Positions 34,263 to 44,218 of a DNA stretch of 52,405 bases are shown here, in pieces. Location: assembly GCA_041908165.1 (NCBI GenBank), contig JAYRFV010000177.1:1-52405 (forward strand). The letters are read 5' to 3'. The DNA comes from JACQZU01 sp041908165. GTDB taxonomy: Bacteria > Acidobacteriota > Holophagae > Holophagales > Holophagaceae. Each line of letters opens with the position of its first letter. Position 1 is the first letter of the stretch. A program made the translations under genes and the position numbers. Below the pieces are notes generated by a model, which worked only from the letters and a program-made list of their open reading frames with translations, did not search any database and had not been told where the DNA came from.

Positions 34263-37200
34263 CGGACCCCCTCGGTGGTGAGCACCCGGGCCAGGAGGCT
34301 CCAGGTGAGGTCGCGCGGACGGAGGGGCGCAGGGCGTCCGTCCACCAGCCGGGTGGTGTCCAGGCTGGCGCCGCGGTGGTCGGCCAACTCCGCGTACAGG
34401 GCCTGCAGGTTCGGCGCCTTGCGCTCCCCGAGCGCGGCGAGGTAGGTGCTGGCCTGGCCGTGGGCGCCGCTCCGGCTCGCGATCCGCGCCAGGTCGGCGA
34501 GGGCCGCGTTGATGTCGGCGGATTTCATCCGCCGTTCCACCAGCATCCGCCGCACCTCCTCCGGCGCCGCCGGGCCCAGGGCGATGGCGGCGGCCCGCGG
34601 GGAGCCGGCCAGCAGTCCGCGGGCGGCCTTGATCCGGAGCAGGAGGTGATCGCCGCCGACCGTGCGGCCTTCGCCGAGGGCGATCCCGACCCGGGCCAGG
34701 GTCTCCTCCTCCGCGCCGGCCGGCGTTCGCAGCAGCGAACGTGCCGACAGCACGTCATGAGGATGCGCGCGCAGGCGATCGACCAGGGTGGAGCCGGCCG
34801 CCGGCGGCTTCGGGCCCCAGAAGGGCAGCGCGGCGGCCCAGGTGGCCGGCGGGCGCGAAGCTGGCTCCGAGGGACCGCCCAGCCTTCGCCACTGGTCGAA
34901 GGCCTGGGTCTCCTCCTCGCTGCGCCAGAGGCTGCGCCGGCGGCTGTCGGCGAGCACGGCCAGGGCGGCTCCGGCCTGCTTGGAGGCGGCCAGGATGGCG
35001 GCCCGCTGCTGGCTCTGGGCGTGACCCGGGTTTCGCGGCCAGCGCGCCAGCCACCGCGGGACCGCCCCCGGCAGGACCGGAGCCAGGCCTTCGGCCAGCG
35101 CACCGAGCTGGTCCGCGGGCAGGTCGCCCCGGAACCAGGCCTTTTCCAGTTCGGCGGCAAGGCCTTCGAGTTCGCCGGCCGGACTGAGCTGCAGGGCCAG
35201 CCGCCAGGCGGCCACCGTGGCCGGTCCTTCGGCCCGGCGCTGCCGCAGGAAGGTGCGGAAGCGCTCCTCCACGGGCTCGGACCAGCGGGCTTCGCGGAAC
35301 GGCCTCAGCCAGGCCTGCAGCCGATCCGCGACAGGGTCGCCCGCCGAGGACGGCGGCGGGGGCGCGTCGGTCCCCTCCTCCTCGCCCTCCTCGCTTCGAC
35401 GGTCGGGTTCGTGCTCCGCCAGGGGCAGCCCGAGGGCCTCGGAGCGCCGCATGTCGAGAAGCAGTCCGTCCACCAGGGCCAGGGCCTGTGGCTGCTCATT
35501 CCGGGCCAGGCGAAGGCGGACGATCAGGAGCCGCAGCACTTCATCCCCGTTCGGCGCGGAGGCTTCCGTGAACAGGCCCGGCAGGGCGGCGCCCGCACGG
35601 GTGGCCTCCTGGAGGGCATCCAGGGCTGCGGTGCGCTGGGCCGGGGGCAGGTGCTCCAGCCATTCGGCGGCGTGGGGCCAGATGCCGCCCAGCCGCGCCA
35701 GGGCGCGGTGGGGCAGCCCGGCGTGGCCGCCGGCCCAGAGCTCCCTCATCCAGAACCGGACCTGCTCCGTGCTGAGCTCGGTCGGCCGCCCGCGCCACCG
35801 GTTGGCGAGGGCAAGCCTGAAGCCGGTGGGGTCCAGGGTGCGGAAGGATCCGGCCCGTTCGGGCCGGCGGTCGTGGAGGTAGGCCAGGAAGGCCGGGCCG
35901 ACCGGGCGGGCGGGATCGAGCAGGTCGAGGGGGCCGGGCAGGCCCAGGTCGTCGGCCAGGGCGGCGTGCCAGCGGAACTCCTCCTCGCCCAGGCTGCCCT
36001 GGGCGTGCCGCAGGTAGGCCTGCCAGGCCTCCTGGGCCAGGTCCTTGCGCCCGGCGGCGGCCTGGAGGCGGATCTTGGCTTCCAGGCGCCGCCGGTCTCC
36101 GGGCGCAGCCGGGCGGCTCGCGTCGAGCTCCAGCGCGGTGTCCGGGTGACCGAGCGCCGTGGCCAGGCGCATGGATAGGAGCAGCCGATCGGTTTCGCCG
36201 CCCCTCTGAGGGACGTCCAGGGGGACGAAGGAAGCGGAGGGATCCTTGCGCCGGTACCGGGCCAAGGTTTCCAGCACGTACCAGGCCTCCCCGGGCCGTT
36301 CGCCCCAGAGGGCACCCGGGTTCCGGCCGCGGTCAGCCCCCGATCCGGCAACGCGGTCCTCCCCCTTCTCGGCGATGTCGCCCTTGCCGTCGCGGCGGGG
36401 GACGAATTCGGGCCAGAGCCACCGGGCGTCCTGGCCCAGGACTTCGCCCACGCTCCGGGGGCCGCGCAGCCGGTCGATGAGGGCATCCTCGGCTGCGCCG
36501 GGCGCACCCTTGAGCAGGCGTTCGAGGGCCTGGGTGACGTCCTCGACCCGGCGGCGCCGGGCCGCAAGGACCGGATCCCCCTGCACGGGGGGCGCCCAGT
36601 GGGCGTACCAGGCGGCACGGGCCGGGGGCGGCGCCAGGGCCAGAAGCGGGGCGGCCTGCCACTTCCGGGCGGCGAGGGCCCAGAATCGGTCCCACAACCG
36701 CCGGTCGGCCAGGACCTCTCCCAGTTCCCGGCCGCGTTCGGCGCTGCGGGCGGAGGCCCCAGTCCAGGTCATCAGCAGGCTTGGATCATCGAACCACCCG
36801 GCCCAGGGCACGCGTGCCGTGGAAGCATCAACCGGCCGGGAGCCCTTCACGGTGGACAGGAGTTCCTGCCAGCGCGGTTCCAGGAAGGCGACCAGGTCGT
36901 CCCCCCGGTCGCGCCGGGCGAGGTCCCGGGCCCAGAGCTTGGCAAGGTCCGGCTCACGGAAGGCCCAGCCGGTGCCTCCGGGCTGGGACACGGCGGCCAC
37001 GAGCTCACGGCCGGCCTCGATCACGAAGGGGAGGGGTGGGCCGACCTGCCAGGGGCCGGGTCGGCGGGACAGCCAGTCCGAAGCCAGGGCGGTGCGCAGG
37101 CCGGGCTCCAGCCCCGCGGCGGCGGCGAAGGGCCACCAGCGCGCGAGCGCGGCGCCCTGCGGCTGGCCCTGGGACAGCAGTTGGCCGACCAGGAAGGCCT

Positions 37201-40200
37201 GGACCTCGTCGCGGTGCTCCGGGCGCCCGCGGTGGCGCAGCACCGGGGCTGCGCTGCCCAGGAATTCCGCATCCCCTGAACGGGCCGCCAGCAGGCGCGG
37301 GAACTGCCCGGTCAGGAGGGCCAGTTCGCACTGCTTCTCCGCCGGGACCCGGGTGCCGGCCAGGGCCTGGATGTCCCCGGTCGGGCCGTGCAGGCGGAGG
37401 GCGTTGTGGGGCAGGCCGATCTCCAGCAGGCGCATCGTGGCCCGCGCCTTGCGCTCGGCCAGTTCCTCGCGGTCGGCCGGTGCGGCCTTGCGGAAGGCCT
37501 CCAGGGCCGCGCGCTCGATGGCCAGGGCGCGCTCGCCGTCGCCGGCGCGCGCGTACAGTTCGCTGCGCCACCGGGCCACGCCCTCGTCGGCGGGGCGCGG
37601 GCGGTTCCACCCCTCCAGGAAATCCGCCGCCTCCTTCACCCGGTCGGCCCGGACCAGCAGGTCGGCGGCCTCGCGCCACAGGATCTCCCGCTCGGGACGC
37701 ACCGCCACAGCGGCCTTCGCGGCCTGCAGCGCGCCCTCCACCTGGTGGTAGGCTGCGCGGATGTCGCGCACCGCGACCGCCCAGCGCACGTCCCGCGGGC
37801 TGCGCTGCAGCTGCGCCTCGAAATAGCCCAGCAGCTCGCCGCCCTTGCCGGCGCGCTCGGCGGACCGGCTGGCGGCGGAGATCCACTCGCGCTCGGTGCG
37901 GCGGTTCAAGGCCTCGATCCAGAGCGCCAGAGAGGGCGCCGATTCGAGATCGGCGGCGCGGGCCAGCTGCCTCCAGAGTTCGGCCTGCTCCTCCGGGTTC
38001 AGGCGCGCGGCTTCGGAACGGGCCAGGGGCTGGGGATCCCAGTCCCGCCGCTCCCGCCAGGAGAGCCGCGCCAGGAGGTGGACCGCGCCGAGCCGGCGGG
38101 CGCCGTCCAGGCCGGCCTCGCCCAGCCAGGCGTCCACCGCCCGCCTCGCCCGGGGCAGGTCGGATGCGGCCAGGCAGTCCCGGGTCAGGCGTTCCAGGAG
38201 CGCCTCACGATGGCCGGCGGCCGCCTTCGGGGCGACCTCCTCGAGGACCTTCCGGGCCTCCTCGCCCTGGCCTGAGCGCTGCAGGAAGGCCAGCCGGTCC
38301 TCCAGCAGGCCCAGGCTCCACCCGTAGCGCCCGGTCAGCCGTTTCCACTCGGAGCTGGCGGCCGCGGCACCCTTGGCGCGCTCCAGGTAGGCGGCGCGCT
38401 CGGCCTCGGCGCGGAGCCGCGCGGCTCCTTCCGGGATCGCGCCGATGCGGGGGTCGAGGGAGGCCCACAGGGCATCGGCCTCGGCCTCCCGGCCATTCTC
38501 GGCGAGGAACCGGGCGCGGCCGATCTCCAGCCGGATGCGGGCGCCCTCGTCCGGTGCCAGGTCCGCGGCGCGGGCCATGAGGGTGTTGCGGAAGGCCACC
38601 GCCCGGGGCTTCGCCCAGCGCCGGTCGATCAGGTCCCCGCTCCAGGTGCGGGTCGCCGACAGGAAGTCGCTGGTGGTGGCCTTCGCGGCCATCTGCAGGG
38701 CCTTTTCCAGGAGCACCTCCCCGATCCGGGCGATGCCGTCGTACTGGGCGGGCCGGTCCTTGTCCTTCCGCGCCTCGCGCTGCGCCCGGCCCACCGGGTC
38801 GTTGGGCTGGTCCAGCGCGTCGATCCAGGCATCCGCGTCCCAGCCCAGGCCGGGAACCGGAGCCACGATCCCGGCAAGCGGAAAGAAGGCCGCCAGGGTC
38901 CGCTCGTCCTCGGCCACCCCCGGGCGAAGGCCCTGGATGCGCCGCTCGACGGTCCGGTAGACCCGGGCCCGCCCCAGCAGCTGGGCCAGGCGGCGCAAGG
39001 ACCGCTGGTCCTGCTCGAAGGCGGACAGCACGTCCACGGAGCCCTCCGGACGGAGGGCGTCGAGGTACTCGCGCACCGCGCCGTCGGCATCCTTCAGGTT
39101 CTCCCTCAGGACGCCGGTTTCGAAAGCGAAGAACCGGGGCCGGTCCAGGCGCCGGCGGCCGGCCTCGACCACCGAAAGGGCCTCGGCGTCGTGCCCGTAG
39201 TCCCAGAGCAGGGTGGCCAGTTCGGAGATCCGCGCGGGATTGCGCGGCTCCCGGTCGACGATGCGCGCCCAGATGGCCTGCGCCGCCTCGGAATGGCCGC
39301 GCTCTTCCTCCAGCTCGCCCAGCTCGGTCCAGAGCGGAGCTGGATCCTCGAGGGCCGGGGCGACCCGCGCGACCAGGGCATGGGCCGCTCCGCTTCGGGA
39401 GGCGTCGAGGCCGTTCAGGGAGCGTTGCAGGGACAGCACGCGCTTCGCCAATGGTCCGTCCCCAGGGTAGGCGACGGCCAGGCGCTCGGCTGGAGCAACC
39501 GCGCGTTCGAAGCTTGAAAGCCTTGCCCATCCTTCAAATAGAAACAGTTCTTCGACGGGGTTCCTGGTGGCCTGGGCTTCGATGCCCCGGAGCCGGGCCG
39601 CCAAGGTCCCACTCCGCATCGCCTCCGCGAAGAACCGCTCCCGCTCGATGGGGTCGATGAACAGGAGCGCCCAGCGGCGCTGGGTCATCAGTGCGTCAGG
39701 AACGACCACCGCGCCGTGGCCGTCCCTGCTTGGCTTGGAGGGACCGCCGGTCTCCTGCCAGCGGTGGACGGTGATCAGCCGCTGGGCTTCATGGAACACC
39801 CTGGGGCTCTGGGGGAAGCGTTCGAGGGCCTTGAAGCGGACCCAGTCGGCCCAGGGGACTAGGCGCACGCGCCCTCCGGCGGGGGGCTGCTCCGGGATCT
39901 CGAGGCGGAGCTGGGAGGCCCCGTCGCTCCGGGCGAAGATCTCGGCGCCCCGGAACCGCTGGGCCAGGGATTCAGCCAGCCGGCGCAGCTCGGTGTGGCG
40001 GTTTCGGCGGGCGTACCAGCGCGCGCTCCGCTCCCAGATGCCTGCCCCCTGGAACCGCTGGAGGGCCTGCTCGTAGCGCGGGCCCAGCTCGTCGTCGAGG
40101 TTCCAGCCCTCCAGGCGGGCTGCGAGGGCGAGCCAGAGGTCCTCTGCGTCGGGCAGCCGGTCCAGTTCGCCCAGCACCAGGCCCAGGGAGGCCTGGTGGG

Positions 40201-41887
40201 AGGGGTCGCGGTGCTCCAGCCGCGCCAGGCACTCGTTGAGCAGGTCCGGATAGCCGGGCGCGCGGCCGGCCTTGGGCCGCCGGGCCCAGGGCCGGGGTTC
40301 CGCCGGCTCGTCCGGTTCGCCGGCTTCCTCCTCGCGATGGGTCGCACCCGGGCGGGTGCCGTCCGCGGCCTGGTGGCGCAGACGGGCCTTCATCAGCCTC
40401 GCCTCTTCCGCCACCGGCACCTGGACCTGGCGCATGGCCAGCAGGGCCACCCGGCGGGCCTCGTCGGCGGAGGGACCCTGTTCCAGCCTGGGAAGCAGCG
40501 CCAGGGCGGCCTTGCCTTCGCCGCGCTCGACGTGGCGCTCCATGATCGCGACTTGCAGCGCGGGCAGCCCAGGGTGCGAAGGCGACCCTTTCGCCAGTTC
40601 CTCGGCCAGCCAGCGCGCCATCTGGAAGGTCCGGTCCGGCAGCGATTCGTTTTCCAGCCGCTGCAGCGCAGCGTTCCAGTCCTGGCCGGTGAGCAGGAAG
40701 GACAGTCCTCCGGTCCACAGGCCGGGGCTGCGGTCCACCCGTGCCGCCCAGCGGTAGCCCTCGTCGTTGTAGGCGCCGAGGGCCAGCGGACGGGCGCCGG
40801 CGCGCAGGGCCAGCCGGGCGAGGGCGGCGAGGTCGTCCGGGCGCTGCCCGGGGCTGGCCAGGTGGGCGGCGGCCAGGGTGGAACGGAAGGCCTCGGGAAC
40901 GGCGTCCACCTCCAGATAGAGGCGCGCCACGAGCAGCCGTGCCTCGCGGTCGAACGTGCCCTCGCAGCGCCGTTCCACCTGCCTCAGGAGGTCGGTGGCG
41001 GCATCGCCGCGACCCTGGCCCTGGAAGCAGGTCGCCAGCCGGACCAGGGCGGCGGGGTCGTAGCCCTTCTCGAGGGTTGCGCGCCAGGTCGAAGGTGCGC
41101 TCGGCAGGGCCGTCTGGACACGCTGCGCGAAGGCCCTGCGGACGTCGATGCTCCATGGCCGGGAAATGGCCTCGTCCAGCACCTGCAGGGCGCCGCGGTG
41201 GTTCCGGTGGTCGGCCAGGAGGTCCGAGCGGAGCAGCAGGCTGCGCTCGGGGCTGAGCGCCTTCGAACCGGCCAGGGCGCGGTCGGCCTCCTCCAGCCGG
41301 CCGGCCTTCTCCAGGGCGCGGAGCCAGTCCTCCAGCGCCGCGGCATCCTCCGGGAACAGGCTGGCGCGGGCCTGCCGCAGGGCGATCCGGTCGGCCTGGT
41401 CGGGGTGGCGGTCGGCCCAGCGGATCCGCTCGTCGGCGAGGGACCTCCGCGCCTCTCCGCGGAGGCCCGGGACGGCCCGGTCGGCCGCCCTGAAGGCCGC
41501 CGCGACTTCGAGCCGGGCGTAGGCCCAGCGGGCGGTTTCGGCCCAGGCCTCGGGGCCCTGGGAGGCCGCCCAGGCCTCCATGGCCGCGAGGGCCCCGGGG
41601 CGGTCGCCCAGTTCCGCGCGCGCTTCGGCGAGGTGGCGCAGCGCCCAGGCTTCGCTCCGGGCCTCCAGCAGCCGCGCCAGTTCCGCGGTGGGCGTGGGGT
41701 AGTGGACCCGGTGGCCGTCCACGCTGGCGAACCGCGTGGCCAGCGCGAACAGCCCATCGGCCTCGGTGAGGTCGGTCCAGGGCAGCCGGGCGACGGAACC
41801 GCCGGCCAGGGCCAGCGGGAGGGCCAGCAGGAGGGTCCGGCTGCGACGGCCGAACCGCCGCACGAGGGAACGGAACGGACGGATCAT
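34259..41887 (-). CDS. Giant exported alpha-solenoid (TPR-like) protein, 2542 residues
   Basis: By far the largest gene in the window. The N-terminus MIRPFRSLVRRFGRRSRTLLLALPLALAGG is a basic, twin-arginine-containing signal or anchor. The rest is Ala/Leu/Arg/Glu-rich helical hairpins of about 33-40 residues with TPR-like features, for example AWALRHLAEARAELGDRPGALAAMEAW, RSLLLRSDLLADHRNHRGALQVLDEA and ALFEAQLQRSPRDVRWAVAVRDI-type units. Low-complexity acidic linkers include EEGEEEGTDAPPPPSS. No enzyme motif is visible. The true start is at 41887; the frame stays open upstream by chance. The start overlaps the VIT-VWA stop and the stop overlaps the next start, both as ATGA. A periplasmic scaffold is the natural inference. 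Confidence 0.8.
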   Translation of the reverse strand: MIRPFRSLVRRFGRRSRTLLLALPLALAGGSVARLPWTDLTEADGLFALATRFASVDGHRVHYPTPTAELARLLEARSEAWALRHLAEARAELGDRPGALAAMEAWAASQGPEAWAETARWAYARLEVAAAFRAADRAVPGLRGEARRSLADERIRWADRHPDQADRIALRQARASLFPEDAAALEDWLRALEKAGRLEEADRALAGSKALSPERSLLLRSDLLADHRNHRGALQVLDEAISRPWSIDVRRAFAQRVQTALPSAPSTWRATLEKGYDPAALVRLATCFQGQGRGDAATDLLRQVERRCEGTFDREARLLVARLYLEVDAVPEAFRSTLAAAHLASPGQRPDDLAALARLALRAGARPLALGAYNDEGYRWAARVDRSPGLWTGGLSFLLTGQDWNAALQRLENESLPDRTFQMARWLAEELAKGSPSHPGLPALQVAIMERHVERGEGKAALALLPRLEQGPSADEARRVALLAMRQVQVPVAEEARLMKARLRHQAADGTRPGATHREEEAGEPDEPAEPRPWARRPKAGRAPGYPDLLNECLARLEHRDPSHQASLGLVLGELDRLPDAEDLWLALAARLEGWNLDDELGPRYEQALQRFQGAGIWERSARWYARRNRHTELRRLAESLAQRFRGAEIFARSDGASQLRLEIPEQPPAGGRVRLVPWADWVRFKALERFPQSPRVFHEAQRLITVHRWQETGGPSKPSRDGHGAVVVPDALMTQRRWALLFIDPIERERFFAEAMRSGTLAARLRGIEAQATRNPVEELFLFEGWARLSSFERAVAPAERLAVAYPGDGPLAKRVLSLQRSLNGLDASRSGAAHALVARVAPALEDPAPLWTELGELEEERGHSEAAQAIWARIVDREPRNPARISELATLLWDYGHDAEALSVVEAGRRRLDRPRFFAFETGVLRENLKDADGAVREYLDALRPEGSVDVLSAFEQDQRSLRRLAQLLGRARVYRTVERRIQGLRPGVAEDERTLAAFFPLAGIVAPVPGLGWDADAWIDALDQPNDPVGRAQREARKDKDRPAQYDGIARIGEVLLEKALQMAAKATTSDFLSATRTWSGDLIDRRWAKPRAVAFRNTLMARAADLAPDEGARIRLEIGRARFLAENGREAEADALWASLDPRIGAIPEGAARLRAEAERAAYLERAKGAAAASSEWKRLTGRYGWSLGLLEDRLAFLQRSGQGEEARKVLEEVAPKAAAGHREALLERLTRDCLAASDLPRARRAVDAWLGEAGLDGARRLGAVHLLARLSWRERRDWDPQPLARSEAARLNPEEQAELWRQLARAADLESAPSLALWIEALNRRTEREWISAASRSAERAGKGGELLGYFEAQLQRSPRDVRWAVAVRDIRAAYHQVEGALQAAKAAVAVRPEREILWREAADLLVRADRVKEAADFLEGWNRPRPADEGVARWRSELYARAGDGERALAIERAALEAFRKAAPADREELAERKARATMRLLEIGLPHNALRLHGPTGDIQALAGTRVPAEKQCELALLTGQFPRLLAARSGDAEFLGSAAPVLRHRGRPEHRDEVQAFLVGQLLSQGQPQGAALARWWPFAAAAGLEPGLRTALASDWLSRRPGPWQVGPPLPFVIEAGRELVAAVSQPGGTGWAFREPDLAKLWARDLARRDRGDDLVAFLEPRWQELLSTVKGSRPVDASTARVPWAGWFDDPSLLMTWTGASARSAERGRELGEVLADRRLWDRFWALAARKWQAAPLLALAPPPARAAWYAHWAPPVQGDPVLAARRRRVEDVTQALERLLKGAPGAAEDALIDRLRGPRSVGEVLGQDARWLWPEFVPRRDGKGDIAEKGEDRVAGSGADRGRNPGALWGERPGEAWYVLETLARYRRKDPSASFVPLDVPQRGGETDRLLLSMRLATALGHPDTALELDASRPAAPGDRRRLEAKIRLQAAAGRKDLAQEAWQAYLRHAQGSLGEEEFRWHAALADDLGLPGPLDLLDPARPVGPAFLAYLHDRRPERAGSFRTLDPTGFRLALANRWRGRPTELSTEQVRFWMRELWAGGHAGLPHRALARLGGIWPHAAEWLEHLPPAQRTAALDALQEATRAGAALPGLFTEASAPNGDEVLRLLIVRLRLARNEQPQALALVDGLLLDMRRSEALGLPLAEHEPDRRSEEGEEEGTDAPPPPSSAGDPVADRLQAWLRPFREARWSEPVEERFRTFLRQRRAEGPATVAAWRLALQLSPAGELEGLAAELEKAWFRGDLPADQLGALAEGLAPVLPGAVPRWLARWPRNPGHAQSQQRAAILAASKQAGAALAVLADSRRRSLWRSEEETQAFDQWRRLGGPSEPASRPPATWAAALPFWGPKPPAAGSTLVDRLRAHPHDVLSARSLLRTPAGAEEETLARVGIALGEGRTVGGDHLLLRIKAARGLLAGSPRAAAIALGPAAPEEVRRMLVERRMKSADINAALADLARIASRSGAHGQASTYLAALGERKAPNLQALYAELADHRGASLDTTRLVDGRPAPLRPRDLTWSLLARVLTTEGVR

Positions 41888-44217
41888 GGCCTGACCTCCA
41901 GCGACGCACGGGCGAAACCGTGGTTCCGCGCGCCGTCCACGGCCTCGAAGAGGATCTCCTGCACGCCGGACATCCGCTCCGGGATGCGCAGCAGCCCCAC
42001 CGAACGCCGGCTCTCCGGATCCCAGCGAAGGGGCACCGGCGGGGCGTCGCCGATGCGCGCCGTGAGCAGCACCACGTCGGCGTCGGTGCGGACCTGGATG
42101 CGCACCGCCTCTCCGGCCCGGCCGGCCGGGGGCAGTTCCGGCTGGATCACCGGAGCCTGCCCGTCGAGGATGAAGTGCTTGGTCTCGGTGACGGTCGCCC
42201 CGCCGCGGTCGCGAACCAGGATCCGGACCGGGTGGCGGCCGTCGGCGAAACCCTCCGGCACCAGGAACCGGCCCTCCCAGAGGTTCGACCCCGGCCGCCG
42301 CTGGAGGTCGAGCCTGAGGCCGAAGGGGAACAGCGCGGTGGCCGCCTGGGTCCCGGGGTCGCACTCCACCCGCAGCACCGGGTCGCCGGGCTGGATGCGC
42401 CGGGGCCGCAACAGCGACCTGGGCGCCGCCAGGAAGGCCGTGTACGGGGTGACGAACTTGTAGCGCTTGGAGAGGACGATGATCTCCTCGACCCACTCGC
42501 GACGCTCGCCTTCGGCCTCGATCCGCGCCAGCAGGTCGTCCACCCGGGCCCGGGCCCAGCGCCGGGGGAGGTCCCGGGCCTCGAGCGCCTTCTCCGGCAG
42601 GCTGCCCTGGAGGCTCTGCCGACCTCCCGGGAACAGCGGCGAAGCCAGGTCCACCGTCACCGAGGCCGCCGGTGCCTCGTAGCGGCCCACCCAGCCGGAC
42701 AGGCTGCCCGGTTCCATGGGCTGGACCATGACCGGGTAGATGTGGCGCAGCCTGGGCTGGCCTCCCGTCAGGTTGAAGGGCGGATCCCCGGCGCGGGCCG
42801 GCCGGGCCTCGCGGGGCTCGGCCGGTGCGAGCAGCCGGCGGAAGAACAGGTCAGTCTCGATGTCCGTGGCCGCCGACGACAGCACCAGGATCGAGGCGGA
42901 CCGGAAGGCTTCCCGGGCTTCCCCCGACGTGATGTAGGTGAACAGGTGCAGGGGGCCGGCCGCCTCGCGCAGGGCCTTGGCGGTGACCACGCCCTGGCCG
43001 CTGGTGAGCAGAAGCACCCGGCCCTGCTCGCCCACGGCCCTGCGGGCCGCCGCCAGGGCCCGGACCGGATCGGAGCCGGGCCCGAGGGGGCGGGCGCGCA
43101 GGGCGGTGAGGGCCGCCTCCACCGCCTGGGCGGTGGCCGGCAGGACCTGCGGGTCCGGCGCGGGCAGGCGGTCGAAGGGGACCAGGACGAACCGGTCGGC
43201 GGCGCCCAGGCTGCCCAGCACCCGGACCAGGTGGCCGTAGGCCGTCTCCAGGCCGCCCCAACGGTGGCCGAGGGAGGTGTCGAACAGCACCGCGAGCGCC
43301 TGCGGGGGCCGGGCGGCCTTCGCAGGGGACGGGCGCTCGCCGGCCGGCGGCATCGCCTCCAGCAGGAAGAACCCGTCCTTCTCGGGGGGGATCTCGGAGG
43401 GGCGCTCCCAGGGGGCCAGCGCCAGGCCGTCGGGCATCCGGCCCTCCGGGTTGCGGAAGGCCGACAGGCGCAGGGGGGGGCCAGCTGGAACCCGGACCCG
43501 GAAGACCAGGTCGCGGTCCAGGCGGACCTTGGTGCCGCTGAACCCGGCCCCCCGGCCGGCGGTGGCCAGGGGCAGTCCGGCGGCCACGGCCTCGAAGGTT
43601 CCGCCTTCAACCTCCACCCGCACCGACAGGGAGCCCGCCACAGGGGCCTCGCCGTCTGGAGGACGCAGCACCAGACGAAACTCGCCGGTGCCGCCGATGA
43701 TCGTGACCTCCTGCTGGAACTGCAACTCCAGCCGCTTGGTGGCCATCGGCGGGATCGGCGCCACGGTGACCGAGAAGAGGGCGCCGCCGTTGGGCCGGGC
43801 GGCCGGGGCCGACTCGCCGGGGCCGGCGGGCTCCTCGTCGCCCTGCTGGAGCAGGCCGGGGTCGATGCGCTGGCGGGTCAGTTCCTGGTAGATCGACCGC
43901 GCGCGCTGCTTCTCCAGGATCACGCCCGGGATGCGCTGCAGGCCATCCCAGACGGCGAAATCGCCCACCGCGGCCGAGGGGGGCAGGGCAAAGCGGTAGG
44001 TGCCTTCCTGGATGGCCGCCGTGTGGTTCTCGTAGACCTGCCGGACGTTCACCCGGGCGTAGCCGCGGGCGATGCCGATCTCGACGACCATGTCCCGGAG
44101 GGACAGCACCGCCGGGTCGGGCCGGCCCGAACTGGTGGGAACCAGCAGCCCGGCCTGGGCCTGCAGGACCGGCGCCAGCAGCGCCGGGAACAGGAGGGTG
44201 CGCAGCCTTCGGAGCAT
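41884..44217 (-). CDS. Secreted VIT and VWA domain protein with degraded MIDAS
   Basis: A 777-residue protein with a signal peptide (MLRRLRTLLFPALLAPVLQAQAG minus a few residues). The VIT domain spans about residues 35-165: ARGYARVNVRQVYENHT, GTYRFALPPSAAVGDFAVWD and EKQRARSIYQELT match inter-alpha-trypsin-inhibitor type domains. A VWA-like domain follows near residues 310-480, but its metal-binding residues are degraded: DTSLG for DxSxS, GSD where GGT is usual, and LLTSG for LLTDG. The C-terminal third is beta-rich, with an Ig-like segment near the end. The start is 44217, one base after the propeller gene stop. Likely an envelope adhesion or assembly protein. Confidence 0.82.
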   Translation of the reverse strand: MLRRLRTLLFPALLAPVLQAQAGLLVPTSSGRPDPAVLSLRDMVVEIGIARGYARVNVRQVYENHTAAIQEGTYRFALPPSAAVGDFAVWDGLQRIPGVILEKQRARSIYQELTRQRIDPGLLQQGDEEPAGPGESAPAARPNGGALFSVTVAPIPPMATKRLELQFQQEVTIIGGTGEFRLVLRPPDGEAPVAGSLSVRVEVEGGTFEAVAAGLPLATAGRGAGFSGTKVRLDRDLVFRVRVPAGPPLRLSAFRNPEGRMPDGLALAPWERPSEIPPEKDGFFLLEAMPPAGERPSPAKAARPPQALAVLFDTSLGHRWGGLETAYGHLVRVLGSLGAADRFVLVPFDRLPAPDPQVLPATAQAVEAALTALRARPLGPGSDPVRALAAARRAVGEQGRVLLLTSGQGVVTAKALREAAGPLHLFTYITSGEAREAFRSASILVLSSAATDIETDLFFRRLLAPAEPREARPARAGDPPFNLTGGQPRLRHIYPVMVQPMEPGSLSGWVGRYEAPAASVTVDLASPLFPGGRQSLQGSLPEKALEARDLPRRWARARVDDLLARIEAEGERREWVEEIIVLSKRYKFVTPYTAFLAAPRSLLRPRRIQPGDPVLRVECDPGTQAATALFPFGLRLDLQRRPGSNLWEGRFLVPEGFADGRHPVRILVRDRGGATVTETKHFILDGQAPVIQPELPPAGRAGEAVRIQVRTDADVVLLTARIGDAPPVPLRWDPESRRSVGLLRIPERMSGVQEILFEAVDGARNHGFARASLEVRP

Positions 44218-44218
44218 G

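Noticed and set aside
34259..42496. A 200-residue N-terminal extension of the giant solenoid protein
   Set aside because: It is the VIT-VWA gene read in another frame; the ATG at 41887 gives a signal peptide and an ATGA overlap.
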